Shown here in pieces: positions 32,887 through 41,780 of a stretch of 64,000 nucleotides of DNA (its first letter is position 1; each line of letters starts with the position of its first letter). Source of the DNA: Desulfotomaculum copahuensis (GTDB taxonomy: Bacteria > Bacillota > Desulfotomaculia > Desulfotomaculales > Desulfovirgulaceae); NCBI RefSeq assembly GCF_001655685.1, contig NZ_LYVF01000164.1, forward strand, positions 1 to 64,000, given 5' to 3'. Below the pieces are notes generated by a model. The model was not told where the DNA came from, did no database searches, and saw only the letters and a program-made list of their open reading frames with translations. A program made the position numbers and the translations under genes.

Positions 32887-33258
32887 TTACCGTACTGTAC
32901 CCGCTCCACCCGGTGCGGGGGGTGACTTGATTGCGATAACAGATGATGAACCGTTCAAACCGATTACGGCCAGGTATTCCTGCCCGGTGGCATTGTCGCG
33001 AATCACGGTAAAACCGCCCAGGTTTTTTGTTTCCCCGTGTTCATAGATAATTTCGAACCGCGACGGCTGACCTGGTTGCGTGCCTGCAGTTTGATTTGAC
33101 TGTGCATCCCCGGCAATCACCGGTGAGCGGAGCAAATAACCAGGCATACTCTGAGCGCTGGAACAGCCGCCCGTCATTGACAGCAAAAAGAAAAACGGCA
33201 CCAGTACTAAAACGGATCCGGCAAACGCGCCGCCGGGTCTTTTTTTGTTCTCCGGCAT
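32887..33258 (-). CDS. DUF6440-like lipoprotein
   Basis: The N-terminus is basic, then hydrophobic (VLVLVPFFFLLSM) and ends in TGGC, an imperfect lipobox, so a lipoprotein is likely. The C-terminal half, RFEIIYEHGETKN...GGFTVIRDNATGQEYLAVIG, resembles the DUF6440 domain. Function is unknown. ATG 33258 with TTGGAG upstream is preferred over the TTG at 33270. It converges on the glycosyltransferase gene three bases from its stop codon. Confidence 0.72.
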   Translation of the reverse strand: MPENKKRPGGAFAGSVLVLVPFFFLLSMTGGCSSAQSMPGYLLRSPVIAGDAQSNQTAGTQPGQPSRFEIIYEHGETKNLGGFTVIRDNATGQEYLAVIGLNGSSSVIAIKSPPAPGGAGTVR

Positions 33259-33468
33259 AATTTTCTCCAACCCCCGCGACTAATGTTATTCCATATATAT
33301 TTTCTTTCAACAAAACAATAAAAAAACCCTTGCCGGACATGGTTCGAACGTTAGAAATATTATTTGCGGAGGTGCTGGAGAAGATGATCGGTCAGCTGCC
33401 CTTAGTTTACATAATACTTATTATGGGTACCAATATCGAACAAAAACAGCTACTACTCCCTTATTATT

Positions 33469-33777
33469 TTAGCCACTATTATTTTTAACCACTTTTTCAT
33501 GTTTTTCATGCTCATGTTTTTCATTCCCATGTTTTTCATTCCAAGGAAGGATAATGTCATCAATCGGAATGTCGTTATAATCGGCCAGTTCCAGACACTT
33601 GGCGCAGTTGTCACACGTTTTGGCCGGATCCAGCTCACAAACAAAACAAGAACAACAATTGTCGCAGACTTTATCCTCTTCAAGTATACACATTTTGGTA
33701 ATTTGCTTTAATTTGTACTTGTCTATTCTGACCAATTCAAACCAGCCCTCTGTCGGATCTATTTTGCAGGTTCCCAT
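33469..33777 (-). CDS. Cys-rich small protein with Lys-His repeat tail, 102 aa
   Basis: The middle carries eight cysteines in VCDNCCSCFVC and TCDNCAKC, two CDNC-centred clusters suited to zinc or an iron-sulfur cluster. The C-terminus consists of five-residue repeats (GNEKH, GNEKH-like and EHEKH) encoded by three 15-bp tandem repeats. The region is AT-richer than its neighbours and ATG 33777 has no clear ribosome-binding site. I do not recognise a named family. Metal handling is plausible by composition only. Confidence 0.6.
   Translation of the reverse strand: MGTCKIDPTEGWFELVRIDKYKLKQITKMCILEEDKVCDNCCSCFVCELDPAKTCDNCAKCLELADYNDIPIDDIILPWNEKHGNEKHEHEKHEKVVKNNSG
33498..33542. repeat. three tandem 15-bp repeats
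   Basis: CATGTTTTTCATGCT is followed by two identical copies of CATGTTTTTCATTCC. They encode the EKH-containing tail of the Cys-rich protein. Being in frame and short, the array could vary in copy number by slippage. Confidence 0.85.
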
Positions 33778-33934
33778 TTTAATTAATTTTATTTGATTTT
33801 AAAAAAAAGATCAGCAGTTATTCCGTCAATGGACTAAACTCCCCGGCGAAAGGAAAAATATCAATCTCAAATTACAATAATAATCCCTCTTCCCAATCCC
33901 CTTCGCAATTTGTTTACATAATATTAAAGAGAGC

Positions 33935-33964
33935 AAAAAAATGGGCTGCAGAATTAACTGCAGC
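33935..33964 (-). terminator. intrinsic terminator after the phospholipase-like gene
   Basis: GCTGCAG (33945-33951) pairs with CTGCAGC (33958-33964) around AATTAA. On the minus strand a run of seven T follows. It lies just after the stop of the gene at 33969. Confidence 0.8.
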
Positions 33965-33968
33965 TCTT

Positions 33969-34673
33969 CTATGTGAAGAAGGAGGTAGTGGGCTTATTGA
34001 AATCATGCAGGCACTGCAACAGGAAACCGGCTGTGGTGCGTTGCGCCAGAGGCAGTAAAACCGCCGTTGCTTCCCGGTAACCCTGTTCCCCGCGGCTCAC
34101 GGCAACCTGGGCCATGAATTCCCGGGCCACCCGGGCGTTGGCATCGATCCAAGCGCCGCCGGGCGGGGCCAGATCATAACAGCCTGCATTATCCGCCGGG
34201 AAAAACTGAAAATGATGCTGTACCCATCTTTCATAACGTTGGTGACCGCCAAAGGCAATTCCCCTGGCATGATGCGGAACACAAAGATCCTGAACCAGAT
34301 GAGCCGCCGCACCCAGGTAGAAAAAAGCCTGCTTAAATTTGCGCTGTTCCCAGCATAGCCTGGCCCTGGCAACATAATGTTCACATTCACTTCCGGCATC
34401 CGGCCAGGGACCAAGGCCGTTTCCTGATTCCGGCTTCAAATAATGGGCAAAACATTTCCAGCCGCGGTCAGCCCAGCAGTTTCCTTTATTTAAACAAACC
34501 AGATAGCTGCCGGTAATTTCCGCTTCTTCTTCCCAGCCGTCATTGAGCATAATCTTAATGGCCTGGCGGTTACAAAAGGCGTGCGTGATGCCGCCCCGGT
34601 CAACCAGATTTTGTATCGGATCGGCAACGGCCAGAAACATTTTTGCCGCCACCCAAGACGAATTCCCAATCAA
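33969..34673 (-). CDS. zinc-dependent phospholipase C-like protein
   Basis: The protein shows the metal-ligand spacing of bacterial zinc phospholipases C / S1-P1 nucleases: GITHAFCNRQA near the N-terminus, then YLGAAAHLVQDLCVPHHA with the His-Asp-His cluster. It lacks a signal peptide in either version, so it may be intracellular. TTG 34673 is supported by GGGGAGG ten bases upstream; the longer frame to 34712 has a poor site. The substrate is uncertain (phospholipid or other phosphodiester). Confidence 0.72.
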   Translation of the reverse strand: MIGNSSWVAAKMFLAVADPIQNLVDRGGITHAFCNRQAIKIMLNDGWEEEAEITGSYLVCLNKGNCWADRGWKCFAHYLKPESGNGLGPWPDAGSECEHYVARARLCWEQRKFKQAFFYLGAAAHLVQDLCVPHHARGIAFGGHQRYERWVQHHFQFFPADNAGCYDLAPPGGAWIDANARVAREFMAQVAVSRGEQGYREATAVLLPLAQRTTAGFLLQCLHDFNKPTTSFFT

Positions 34674-34805
34674 ATTCGGTAGTCCTCCCCATCCGGCCTG
34701 GCAGGAAAACAAACCTCGCTATTATCTTAACCAGGACAAGGTTTGATTAATCCACCCGGGCAGCCGGTAAAAAAAACTACCAATTCCCCCAATCCATTAC
34801 CTTGT

Positions 34806-35114
34806 CTATCCGGCCTTACTAAAAAGCTCCGCCTTGACAAACAACTCCGCGGATAATTGAAGGAATGAAAACAATACTCGCTCCCTGACATTGGATAACT
34901 CTATCCTGCGTCCGCTGTTTTGCATTTCACTCAAAAGTTCAAAGAGCTCTATCGCACCTGCACGATCAATATACTCAAGTTCAGCAAGATCAATTACCAG
35001 TCTGCTGTTTTCCCGGCAAGCTTTTTCCAATGCGGTGCGAACTTTTTTAAAATGATGATTGACTATGATACCACCGATAAATATATGGTCATCATTCTGC
35101 CAAATCTTTACCAA
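34806..35114 (-). CDS. STAS-domain protein (anti-sigma-factor antagonist-like)
   Basis: The 102-residue protein is a single STAS domain with LVIDLAELEYIDRAGAIELFELL and RRIELSNVRERVLFSF, typical of SpoIIAA/RsbV-type proteins. The phosphorylatable Ser that normally follows the Asp (DSSG) is replaced (IDRAG), so control by a serine kinase at that site is unlikely. No anti-sigma or sigma gene is adjacent. The start is TTG 35114 after GAGG. Confidence 0.8.
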   Translation of the reverse strand: MVKIWQNDDHIFIGGIIVNHHFKKVRTALEKACRENSRLVIDLAELEYIDRAGAIELFELLSEMQNSGRRIELSNVRERVLFSFLQLSAELFVKAELFSKAG

Positions 35115-35218
35115 GATAAACGCCTCTTTTCCTTATCTCCTTTTCGGTAATATTGTATAACAGCAAGATTAAGGTACAAGGCATAATTCATTAATTATTT
35201 ATTAAAATTGAGATCAGA

Positions 35219-35953
35219 TTAAGAAGTTTTGCTCAGGCACTTGCCCTGCTGTTGCAGAAACAACCATATGCCATCAAGCGATGCATTCAATATACAATTC
35301 TCCTGAATTCCTGCTTCAACTGCCACAGACAAAGCCCGGTCACACTGACCGACCGAATAGCAATTATGAGCGTCGCTGTTAATGGCCACCAGCGTACCGC
35401 AGCGCGCGGCCAGACGGGCCAGGTGGCGGCAACGGGGGCTGCTGCCCGGACGGCTGTGGCAAAGGGAGCTGTTATTAATTTCCAACGCTTTTCCAGCCAG
35501 GCGGGCCGCATTAACCACTTTGTCCATATCTACCGGATAGGCCGGATTTCCTGGATGGGCAATGATGTGTACATATGGATTCTGCATGGCTCCGATCAGC
35601 GCCCTGGTGTTGGCCTCCACGGAATCACCCGGGTAACCGCAACCATCATGAAAGCCGGCCACCACCAGATCAAGACTTTTAAGCATCCGCTCGGGCATGT
35701 CCAGTCCACCGCAGAGGTCAATAATATTTGCTTCGACCCCCTTTAAAACATGGACGCCGTTAATCTGATCCGGTAGACAAGCCAGCTGGCTGAAATAATA
35801 CTCATGCGGGCCGCCGGGCATACGCAGGCCATGATCCGTCACCGCGATCATTTTCAAGCCGGCAGCGGCAGCCGAATCAACCATTTCCCCAAGAGTGCTG
35901 AAGGCGTGTCCGCTGGCAATGGTATGTGTATGCAAATCAGCCACCAGTTTCAT
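35219..35953 (-). CDS. PHP-domain phosphoesterase (YcdX-like)
   Basis: The 244-residue protein has the PHP metal ligands in ADLHTHTIASGHAFST, VTDHGLRMPGGP, KGVEANI, HPGNPAYP and NSDAHNCYSVG, closely following E. coli YcdX-type trinuclear-zinc phosphatases. The substrate is not known. ATG 35953 is the natural start. It lies 63 bases downstream of the chemoreceptor gene on the same strand and may be co-transcribed. Confidence 0.87.
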   Translation of the reverse strand: MKLVADLHTHTIASGHAFSTLGEMVDSAAAAGLKMIAVTDHGLRMPGGPHEYYFSQLACLPDQINGVHVLKGVEANIIDLCGGLDMPERMLKSLDLVVAGFHDGCGYPGDSVEANTRALIGAMQNPYVHIIAHPGNPAYPVDMDKVVNAARLAGKALEINNSSLCHSRPGSSPRCRHLARLAARCGTLVAINSDAHNCYSVGQCDRALSVAVEAGIQENCILNASLDGIWLFLQQQGKCLSKTS

Positions 35954-36016
35954 TGTTTCACCCTTCCCCCGCCCCGCGTTTTATCAAAATATTAGCCGGT
36001 CAACGTTAATACCCGA

Positions 36017-37747
36017 TTAAGCCGGCATTAATTCTGCATTAATTTTTTCTTCTTCCGGCCCTTCCTGTTTGTCTACATTAAAACGACCCAGGTCCTGCTG
36101 CATCCGGTCGGCCATGGCAGCCAACCTGGCCGCCATGGCCGCAATATCCCGGGCCGATACCTGCGTTTCAGCGTTAGTTGCCGTTCCGGCAATGAGCCGG
36201 ACTGTCTGCACTGCTTCCCTGGTACCCAGAATGATTTCCTGTGCCGCCGAGGCAATAGCGGCTATTTTTTCACCGGTACCGGCAACTGCGTGATCAATCT
36301 GCCGGAGTGACTCCTCAGCAAGGTTGACCGTTTCCACCCCTTGATCCGCCACTTTCAAACCTTCTTCCACCCGCTCCGTCACCAGGCGGCTGCCTTCCTG
36401 AATGGTATCAATAATTCTGGCCACTTCCGCCGTGGCCTGGTTTGTTTCCTCGGCGAGCCGGCGCACCTCTTCCGCCACCACGGCAAAGCCCCGTCCCTGC
36501 ATTCCGGCCCGGGCCGCTTCAATCGAGGCGTTCAACGAAAGCAAGTGTGTCTGCCTGGAAATGTTATTGATTATGTCAACTATTTTACCAATTTCCTGGA
36601 TCTGCAGCTCCAGATCATGCATGGCCGATGCAGTGGAAGAAATCAATTCCCGGTTCTCACCGATCTTCCCGACTACTGTCTTCAACGATAGCATCCCGTC
36701 CCCCGCCAGGCGCATCATTTCTTCGCTGGACTGCTTGGCCTGCATGACCTGCCCGGTTACATTCTCTACGGTGGCAGCCATTTCTTCCACGCCCCCCTCC
36801 GTCTCCAGGGCAAATTTAACCTGGTTGTCCGCCACCCGGTTCATCCGGCGACTGGTTTCATGCAATTCACCGGCGGTATCACGGAATTGCCCGAACAAAC
36901 GGCCCAGTTCATATAACATAGCGTTCAACCTGTCTCCCAGAATGCTGAACTCGCGGCCGGCGTTCAATTTGCCCGCCCGTACGGTGAAATCACCCTTGCT
37001 CGCCCGATCCATGACACCGGTCAAATGGTTCAACGGACCGGCAAACTTATTTGCCCCGACGGCGCAAATAATCAGCGTGGCCAGTATGCTGGCCAGGGCC
37101 ACAACGACGATCAAATTGCGCAATTCGCTGATCGGTTGCAGATAATCCTTTTCCGCCAGGCCAACGACATAAGTCCAATTGTTGCCCGGAATGTGTTGAT
37201 AGGCGACCCGCCATTGCTTACCCGCCATCTGAACTGTTTCCAGTCCGCTCCGGCGGGTGAGCATGGTGGCGACCAAACGGCCGGGCAGTTTGAAGCCACC
37301 TTTATCCTGCTGCCCTGATGAAAGCAGGATTTTTCCCTGCGGATCGAGAATTTGCAGCTGCGCCTGCATGCCCTGGCTGCTAAAGGAATTTGCTTCCGCA
37401 TTCAATAAATAGCCTGCCTTGCGGGTCAATTCGCGCTTGTCTACCGTAGTTGTAAATATATCCACCTTTTCCGACAGGTTACGGGCTGAAACTAGCAACC
37501 GGTCGTCGGTGTACCGTTCCAGCCATTGTTTACCGCCCCAATATGTAACTGCGCCCAGTGTCCCCATCACAATCACAATTAACAAGGTAAAGGCAAACAA
37601 AATGCGAAATTGAAAACTGACCCCGCCATGCGCTTTTTTTTTAAAAAGGCGGGCAATGTTACGCCCGGCAAATTGGTTGCCAGCGGAGGTAAAAAATCCG
37701 GCCGTTGATGAAAAGAGCTTCATCCGGCCGGATGAATATTTATCCAT
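36017..37747 (-). CDS. methyl-accepting chemotaxis protein downstream of pstSCA
   Basis: The 576-residue protein has a basic cytoplasmic N-terminus of about 45 residues, a first membrane segment ([19 protein letters not shown] region), a periplasmic ligand domain of about 150 residues containing [14 protein letters not shown] (dCache/sCache-like), a second membrane segment ([20 protein letters not shown]), a HAMP domain and a signalling domain with the conserved hairpin [22 protein letters not shown]. It lacks the CheR-binding pentapeptide. AAAGAGGTGG supports ATG 37747. The pstA stop is only 49 bases upstream with no terminator, suggesting a link to phosphate sensing. Confidence 0.88.
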   Translation of the reverse strand: MDKYSSGRMKLFSSTAGFFTSAGNQFAGRNIARLFKKKAHGGVSFQFRILFAFTLLIVIVMGTLGAVTYWGGKQWLERYTDDRLLVSARNLSEKVDIFTTTVDKRELTRKAGYLLNAEANSFSSQGMQAQLQILDPQGKILLSSGQQDKGGFKLPGRLVATMLTRRSGLETVQMAGKQWRVAYQHIPGNNWTYVVGLAEKDYLQPISELRNLIVVVALASILATLIICAVGANKFAGPLNHLTGVMDRASKGDFTVRAGKLNAGREFSILGDRLNAMLYELGRLFGQFRDTAGELHETSRRMNRVADNQVKFALETEGGVEEMAATVENVTGQVMQAKQSSEEMMRLAGDGMLSLKTVVGKIGENRELISSTASAMHDLELQIQEIGKIVDIINNISRQTHLLSLNASIEAARAGMQGRGFAVVAEEVRRLAEETNQATAEVARIIDTIQEGSRLVTERVEEGLKVADQGVETVNLAEESLRQIDHAVAGTGEKIAAIASAAQEIILGTREAVQTVRLIAGTATNAETQVSARDIAAMAARLAAMADRMQQDLGRFNVDKQEGPEEEKINAELMPA

Positions 37748-37796
37748 ATCATCCACCTCTTTATCAGTGCTGAAACATCAGGAGCACAAGCTCTAA

Positions 37797-38681
37797 CTAA
37801 GCTGCTGTCATCCGGCGATGGATTACCCGTCCGAGCCAGCGCGCGGAAAGGTTGAAGATGAGTACCACCAGCACCAGCACGGCTGCGGAACCGTCCGCCA
37901 CCCGGCGTACGTCGGGGATCAACGACTCGGAATTGATTTTCCAGATGTGTACAGCCAGTGTTTCCGCCGGCCGGAAGGGATTTAACGGCGACAGATGGCT
38001 GAACGGGTTGAAATCAGCAAAATTCAACGGCGGGCTGCTCATGCCCGAGGTATAGAGCAAAGCCGCGGCCTCCCCGAATACCCGCCCGGCCGCTATAATA
38101 CCGCCGGTAAGCAGGCCTGGAAAAGCGGAAGGAATGATTACCCGCCACATCGTCTGCCAGCGCGCTGCACCAAGGGCCAGACTGGCTTCCCGTAATTCCG
38201 GCGGCACGCTGCGGATGGCTTCTTCCGAAACACGCACCATCAAGGGCAAATTGATCACCGCCAGGGCCAGCGCCCCGGACATCAACGTGTAGCCCCAACC
38301 GGTCATGTTGACAAATATGAGCAGTCCGAACAGGCCAACCACAATGGAAGGCAGCGAGGATAATGTTTCGATGCATAAACGGATGCTCTCCGTAACCCTG
38401 CTCTGGCTGGCATATTCAGCCAGATAGATTCCAGCCAGCAATCCGACGGGAACGGTAATCAGCATGGCTAATAACAACAGGTAGAAAGAGTTGAAAATCT
38501 GCGGGCCGATACCGCCGCCAGCCAGCATATTCTGAGGCGGCGAAGTTAAAAAGTGCCAACTGATATCTTTTAATCCATGAATCAGGATATAGCCGAGCAG
38601 AAACCCCAAAATCAACAGCACCAGCAGGGCGCCGGCCCAAAACATGACTGTGGCCAGCCGGTCGGCAAGACGGTTGTTCAT
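37797..38681 (-). CDS. pstA: phosphate ABC transporter permease PstA
   Basis: The 294-residue protein has six membrane segments and the ABC permease EAA loop (ELREASLALGAARWQTMWRVIIP), with PstA features such as ETLSSLPSIVVGLFG. It forms the membrane channel with PstC for high-affinity phosphate import. Its ATG overlaps the pstC stop by four bases. No pstB (ATPase) follows; a chemoreceptor gene does. Confidence 0.93.
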   Translation of the reverse strand: MNNRLADRLATVMFWAGALLVLLILGFLLGYILIHGLKDISWHFLTSPPQNMLAGGGIGPQIFNSFYLLLLAMLITVPVGLLAGIYLAEYASQSRVTESIRLCIETLSSLPSIVVGLFGLLIFVNMTGWGYTLMSGALALAVINLPLMVRVSEEAIRSVPPELREASLALGAARWQTMWRVIIPSAFPGLLTGGIIAAGRVFGEAAALLYTSGMSSPPLNFADFNPFSHLSPLNPFRPAETLAVHIWKINSESLIPDVRRVADGSAAVLVLVVLIFNLSARWLGRVIHRRMTAA

Positions 38682-39664
38682 TTAACCATCCCCCTTTTGA
38701 CCACCAACCGGATGGTCAGGATAAAGAAGAATGACATAATCAACAAGATCAACCCCATGCTCCACAGGGCGTTGTTCCACATCGAGCCCATGATCGTATA
38801 GCCCATATCCATAGTGATGGCGCTAGTCAAAGTCATAATCGGCGACAAAATAGAGTGCGGAATTTCCCGGGTATTGCCGATGACCATCTGTACGGCCAGC
38901 GCCTCGCCAAAAGCACGCGCCAGGCCGAGCACCACGCCGGTGATAATCCCGGTCCGCGCCGCCGGCACCAGCACCATCCGGATGGTTTGCCAGCGGGTGG
39001 ACCCCAGGGCCAGTGCCGCTTCCTTCCACTGTCCGGGCAGCGCCTTCAGGCTGTCGGCCGATACACTGATTACCGTGGGCAAAATCATTACCGACAACAC
39101 TAGAAACCCGGCCAGCAAACTGAACCCGGTGAACCCCTGTCCGCCGGAATGGATGCGGATGAATGGCACCAGCATGCTCAGGCCGATCCAGCCATAAACA
39201 ACCGAGGGAATGCCGGCCAGAATTTCAATTGCCGGCTGCAACACCCGCTGTCCCCAGCCGGGCGCAATTTCTACCATGAAAACAGAAACAATCACGCTTA
39301 ACGGCGTGCTGAGCAGCACCGCCAGCAAAGATACCAGTACGGAACCAATAATCATGGTGGCCGCACCAACCAGCGGTCCGCCCTGGGCGGCCGGCCGGTC
39401 CGGATACCATTGCAGCCCGAGTAAAAAAGACCTAATACTTACGCCATTGACGGTAAATATGGCCAGACCTTTGACGGCTATAAAATATATAATGGCCAGT
39501 GTGATTAGAATTACTGCGGCGGCACAGGAAAAAGCCAGCCCGCGGCCGATAATTTCACCATACCTTCTCCTCTTCGCCGTAAGAGATTTTCCCGCTCCGG
39601 AGACCGGATTGCCGGCCTGCTCTATTTTTTCTACATCCAGAACCGGGGTCATAGTTTTTTCCAT
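38678..39664 (-). CDS. pstC: phosphate ABC transporter permease PstC
   Basis: The 328-residue protein has six membrane segments, IEILAGIPSVVYGWIGLSML and the EAA loop QWKEAALALGSTRWQTIRMV, typical of PstC. GAGGAGG just before ATG 39664 supports this start; a longer frame to 39730 reaches into the pstS-pstC spacer without a ribosome-binding site. It pairs with PstA downstream. Confidence 0.93.
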   Translation of the reverse strand: MEKTMTPVLDVEKIEQAGNPVSGAGKSLTAKRRRYGEIIGRGLAFSCAAAVILITLAIIYFIAVKGLAIFTVNGVSIRSFLLGLQWYPDRPAAQGGPLVGAATMIIGSVLVSLLAVLLSTPLSVIVSVFMVEIAPGWGQRVLQPAIEILAGIPSVVYGWIGLSMLVPFIRIHSGGQGFTGFSLLAGFLVLSVMILPTVISVSADSLKALPGQWKEAALALGSTRWQTIRMVLVPAARTGIITGVVLGLARAFGEALAVQMVIGNTREIPHSILSPIMTLTSAITMDMGYTIMGSMWNNALWSMGLILLIMSFFFILTIRLVVKRGMVK

Positions 39665-39765
39665 CCCCACAACCTCCTCGCTAATCAGGGGACAGTCCGC
39701 CAATATCAACGGGCGGGGTGGCCGGATCACCCGGCCGCTTGCCCCGCCTGGTTTGCTTCTACCAG

Positions 39766-40680
39766 TTATTTCTGAGTCACTTTGCCCTGAGCGTCACGTT
39801 CCACTTTCATCTGGGTAATCGGTATATAACCCATCTTGGAAACCAGCTGGTCCTGCACATCCGGGCCGACCATGTAGTCCAGGAAAGCTTTGGCCAATCC
39901 GGTGGGTTCACCCTTGGTATACATGTGCTCGTAGGACCAGACCGGATACTTGCCGGCAATCACATTATCCACCGTCGGCTCGACGTCGTTGATTTTAATC
40001 GCTTTAATGGTTTTATCAACATAAGACATGGCCAGGTAGGAAATGGCACCCGGGGTTTCCGCCACCATCTTGCGCACAGTGCCGGATGAATCCTGTTCCA
40101 TACCGGGAGCGGTTTCTTCCACTCCATCCAGGGCAAATTTCTTAAATGTGGCGCGGGTACCTGATCCTTTGGGCCGGTGAATAACCGTAATCTTCTGATC
40201 CGGACCGCCCACCTGCTTCCAGTTGGTCACCTTGCCGGTAAAGATATCCTGCAGCTGTTTTGTGGTCAGATTGCCCACTGTGACACCGGGGTTGACCACA
40301 CAGGTCATGGCAACTACGCACACTCTATGATCGACCAGTTGTGACGCATCCAAACCGCTCTTTTCCTCGGCAAAGATATCCGAGTCACCGATGTTCGCCG
40401 CGCCCTGAGCGACCTGAGACAGCCCGGTGCCGCTACCGCCGCCCTGCACCACGATTTGCGCCTTGGGATTCTTGCTCATATACTGGGTGGCCGCCTGTTC
40501 CACCAGTGGCTGCAGGGCAGTGGAACCAACCGCTGTAACGGAACCCGATACTTCAGCTTGTCCACCGGACGATTGTTGCGGGCTCTGTTTGGGTTGATTT
40601 TGATTGCCGCAACCGGCCAGGGCTACCACCAGCGCAAGAACGCAGGCTGCCACCAGCATCCATTTAGTTTTTTTACCCAA
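39766..40680 (-). CDS. pstS: phosphate-binding lipoprotein PstS
   Basis: A signal peptide ends in the lipobox LAGC with the lipidated Cys at residue 24. The mature protein has the PstS blocks GSVTAVGSTALQPLVEQAA, VVQGGGSGTGLSQV and HRPKGSGTRATFKKF, which bind phosphate. It delivers phosphate to PstC/PstA at the membrane surface. TTG 40680 lies eight bases after GGGGG. The upstream region carries six 11-bp Pho-box repeats, so induction by phosphate limitation is expected. Confidence 0.94.
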   Translation of the reverse strand: MGKKTKWMLVAACVLALVVALAGCGNQNQPKQSPQQSSGGQAEVSGSVTAVGSTALQPLVEQAATQYMSKNPKAQIVVQGGGSGTGLSQVAQGAANIGDSDIFAEEKSGLDASQLVDHRVCVVAMTCVVNPGVTVGNLTTKQLQDIFTGKVTNWKQVGGPDQKITVIHRPKGSGTRATFKKFALDGVEETAPGMEQDSSGTVRKMVAETPGAISYLAMSYVDKTIKAIKINDVEPTVDNVIAGKYPVWSYEHMYTKGEPTGLAKAFLDYMVGPDVQDQLVSKMGYIPITQMKVERDAQGKVTQK

Positions 40681-40835
40681 CTGGACATCCCCCTCTTAAA
40701 TTAAATGAAAGTTTTTTCTATCTCAAGCAACGGTCCGCCCGTTGCATCATTTTCCCCTCCTGCCATCGGACGCCAGGACAAAGATTGTCGCTAACTGGCC
40801 AAATTTTCATTCTGATAATATTTTAGGCATTATTT

Positions 40836-40895
40836 GTTAACCCGGGATTAGCTGAGTGTTAGGGTGCGGTTAAGTTTGTGTTAACCCGGCGTTAA
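40836..40895 (-). promoter_or_regulatory. Pho box: six TTAAC-type direct repeats, 11-bp period, upstream of pstS
   Basis: On the plus strand GTTAA, ATTAG, GTTAG, GTTAA, GTTAA and GTTAA begin at 40836, 40847, 40858, 40869, 40880 and 40891, each exactly 11 bases apart. On the minus strand, read towards pstS, these are TTAAC, CTAAC and CTAAT units. An 11-bp period of TTAACA-like hexamers is the known PhoP/PhoB recognition pattern. The first unit overlaps the regulator gene's stop codon. Confidence 0.87.
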
Positions 40896-41584
40896 TCTTC
40901 ACGGAACCGGTAGCCCACTCCCCGCACGGTCTCAATAAAATGGGGATGGCCCGGATCCGTTTCGATTTTTTGACGCAGGTAGCGGATATGTACGTCAACC
41001 GTCCTGGTTTCCCGCACCGAATCAAAGCCCCAAATCCTTTCCAGCAGGGTGTCCCGGGTGAAGACACGCCCGGGATGCCCTGCCAGCAACAGTAATATTT
41101 CAAATTCCTTCGGGGAAAGCTCCAGCTTCCGCCCGTTTAACAAAGCTTCGTATTTTTCCGGGTGGATGACCAGCTCACCATGGCGGATCTCTTTGACCGG
41201 TCCCACGACACGCCGGTCATTGCGGCGCAGGTTTGCCTTCACCCGGGCCAGCAGTTCACGGGGACTGAACGGTTTGGTGATGTAGTCGTCGGCGCCCATC
41301 TCAAGGCCTAAAACCCTGTCCACCACATCCCCCCGGGCACTGAGCATCAAAACGGGCACATGCGCCGTTGCCGGTTGCATGCGTAAGCGGCGGCAAATTT
41401 CAAATCCGTCCTGCCCCGGCAGCATCACATCAAGGATGATCAAGTCCGGACTGTTCTCAGCCAGCAGGTTTAAAGCCTGCATACCATCTTCCGCTGTGAG
41501 CACGCGGTACCCTTCCTTTTCCAGTGCGAAGCGTATGAGTTCCAGTATACTGCCTTCATCATCCACCACCATAATGGTTGGCAT
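40892..41584 (-). CDS. phoP: PhoP/PhoB-type OmpR-family response regulator
   Basis: The 230-residue protein has a receiver domain (phosphoacceptor Asp in DLIILDVMLPG, acidic pair in VVDDEG, Lys in TKPFSP) and a C-terminal winged-helix domain ending with TVDVHIRYLRQKIETD and VRGVGYRFRED. GGAAGGTGG before ATG 41584 fixes the start; an extension to 41632 lacks a site. It directly precedes pstS and both have Pho boxes, so it is probably the phosphate-starvation regulator. No histidine kinase gene is adjacent. Confidence 0.9.
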   Translation of the reverse strand: MPTIMVVDDEGSILELIRFALEKEGYRVLTAEDGMQALNLLAENSPDLIILDVMLPGQDGFEICRRLRMQPATAHVPVLMLSARGDVVDRVLGLEMGADDYITKPFSPRELLARVKANLRRNDRRVVGPVKEIRHGELVIHPEKYEALLNGRKLELSPKEFEILLLLAGHPGRVFTRDTLLERIWGFDSVRETRTVDVHIRYLRQKIETDPGHPHFIETVRGVGYRFRED

Positions 41585-41651
41585 GCCACAGGCCACCTTC
41601 CGGCACAGGAAGTTGTTAACCTTTTCCCGCATTAAACTATAATGGGATGAT

Positions 41652-41689
41652 GTTAAACTGATGTTACCAGCTTTTTAATTTTTGGTTAA
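41652..41689 (-). promoter_or_regulatory. Pho box: four 11-bp-spaced repeats upstream of the regulator gene
   Basis: On the plus strand GTTAA, GTTAC, TTTAA and GTTAA begin at 41652, 41663, 41674 and 41685, again exactly 11 bases apart. On the minus strand TATAGT (41641-41636) would be the -10, so the repeats occupy the -35 region. This suggests the regulator activates its own gene. Confidence 0.72.
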
Positions 41690-41714
41690 AGCGGGAAAAT
41701 GCTTGCACTGCTGC

Positions 41715-41744
41715 AAAAAAAACACCGGCAGAAAACTGCCGGTT
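41715..41744 (-). terminator. intrinsic terminator of the propionate operon
   Basis: ACCGGCAG (41725-41732) pairs with CTGCCGGT (41737-41744) around AAAA. Read on the minus strand, a run of eight T follows within two bases. It closes the long operon that starts at the fumarase gene. Confidence 0.88.
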
Positions 41745-41780
41745 TCATGCAGACATATGTTTGACTTGTTTGTTTTTTCG

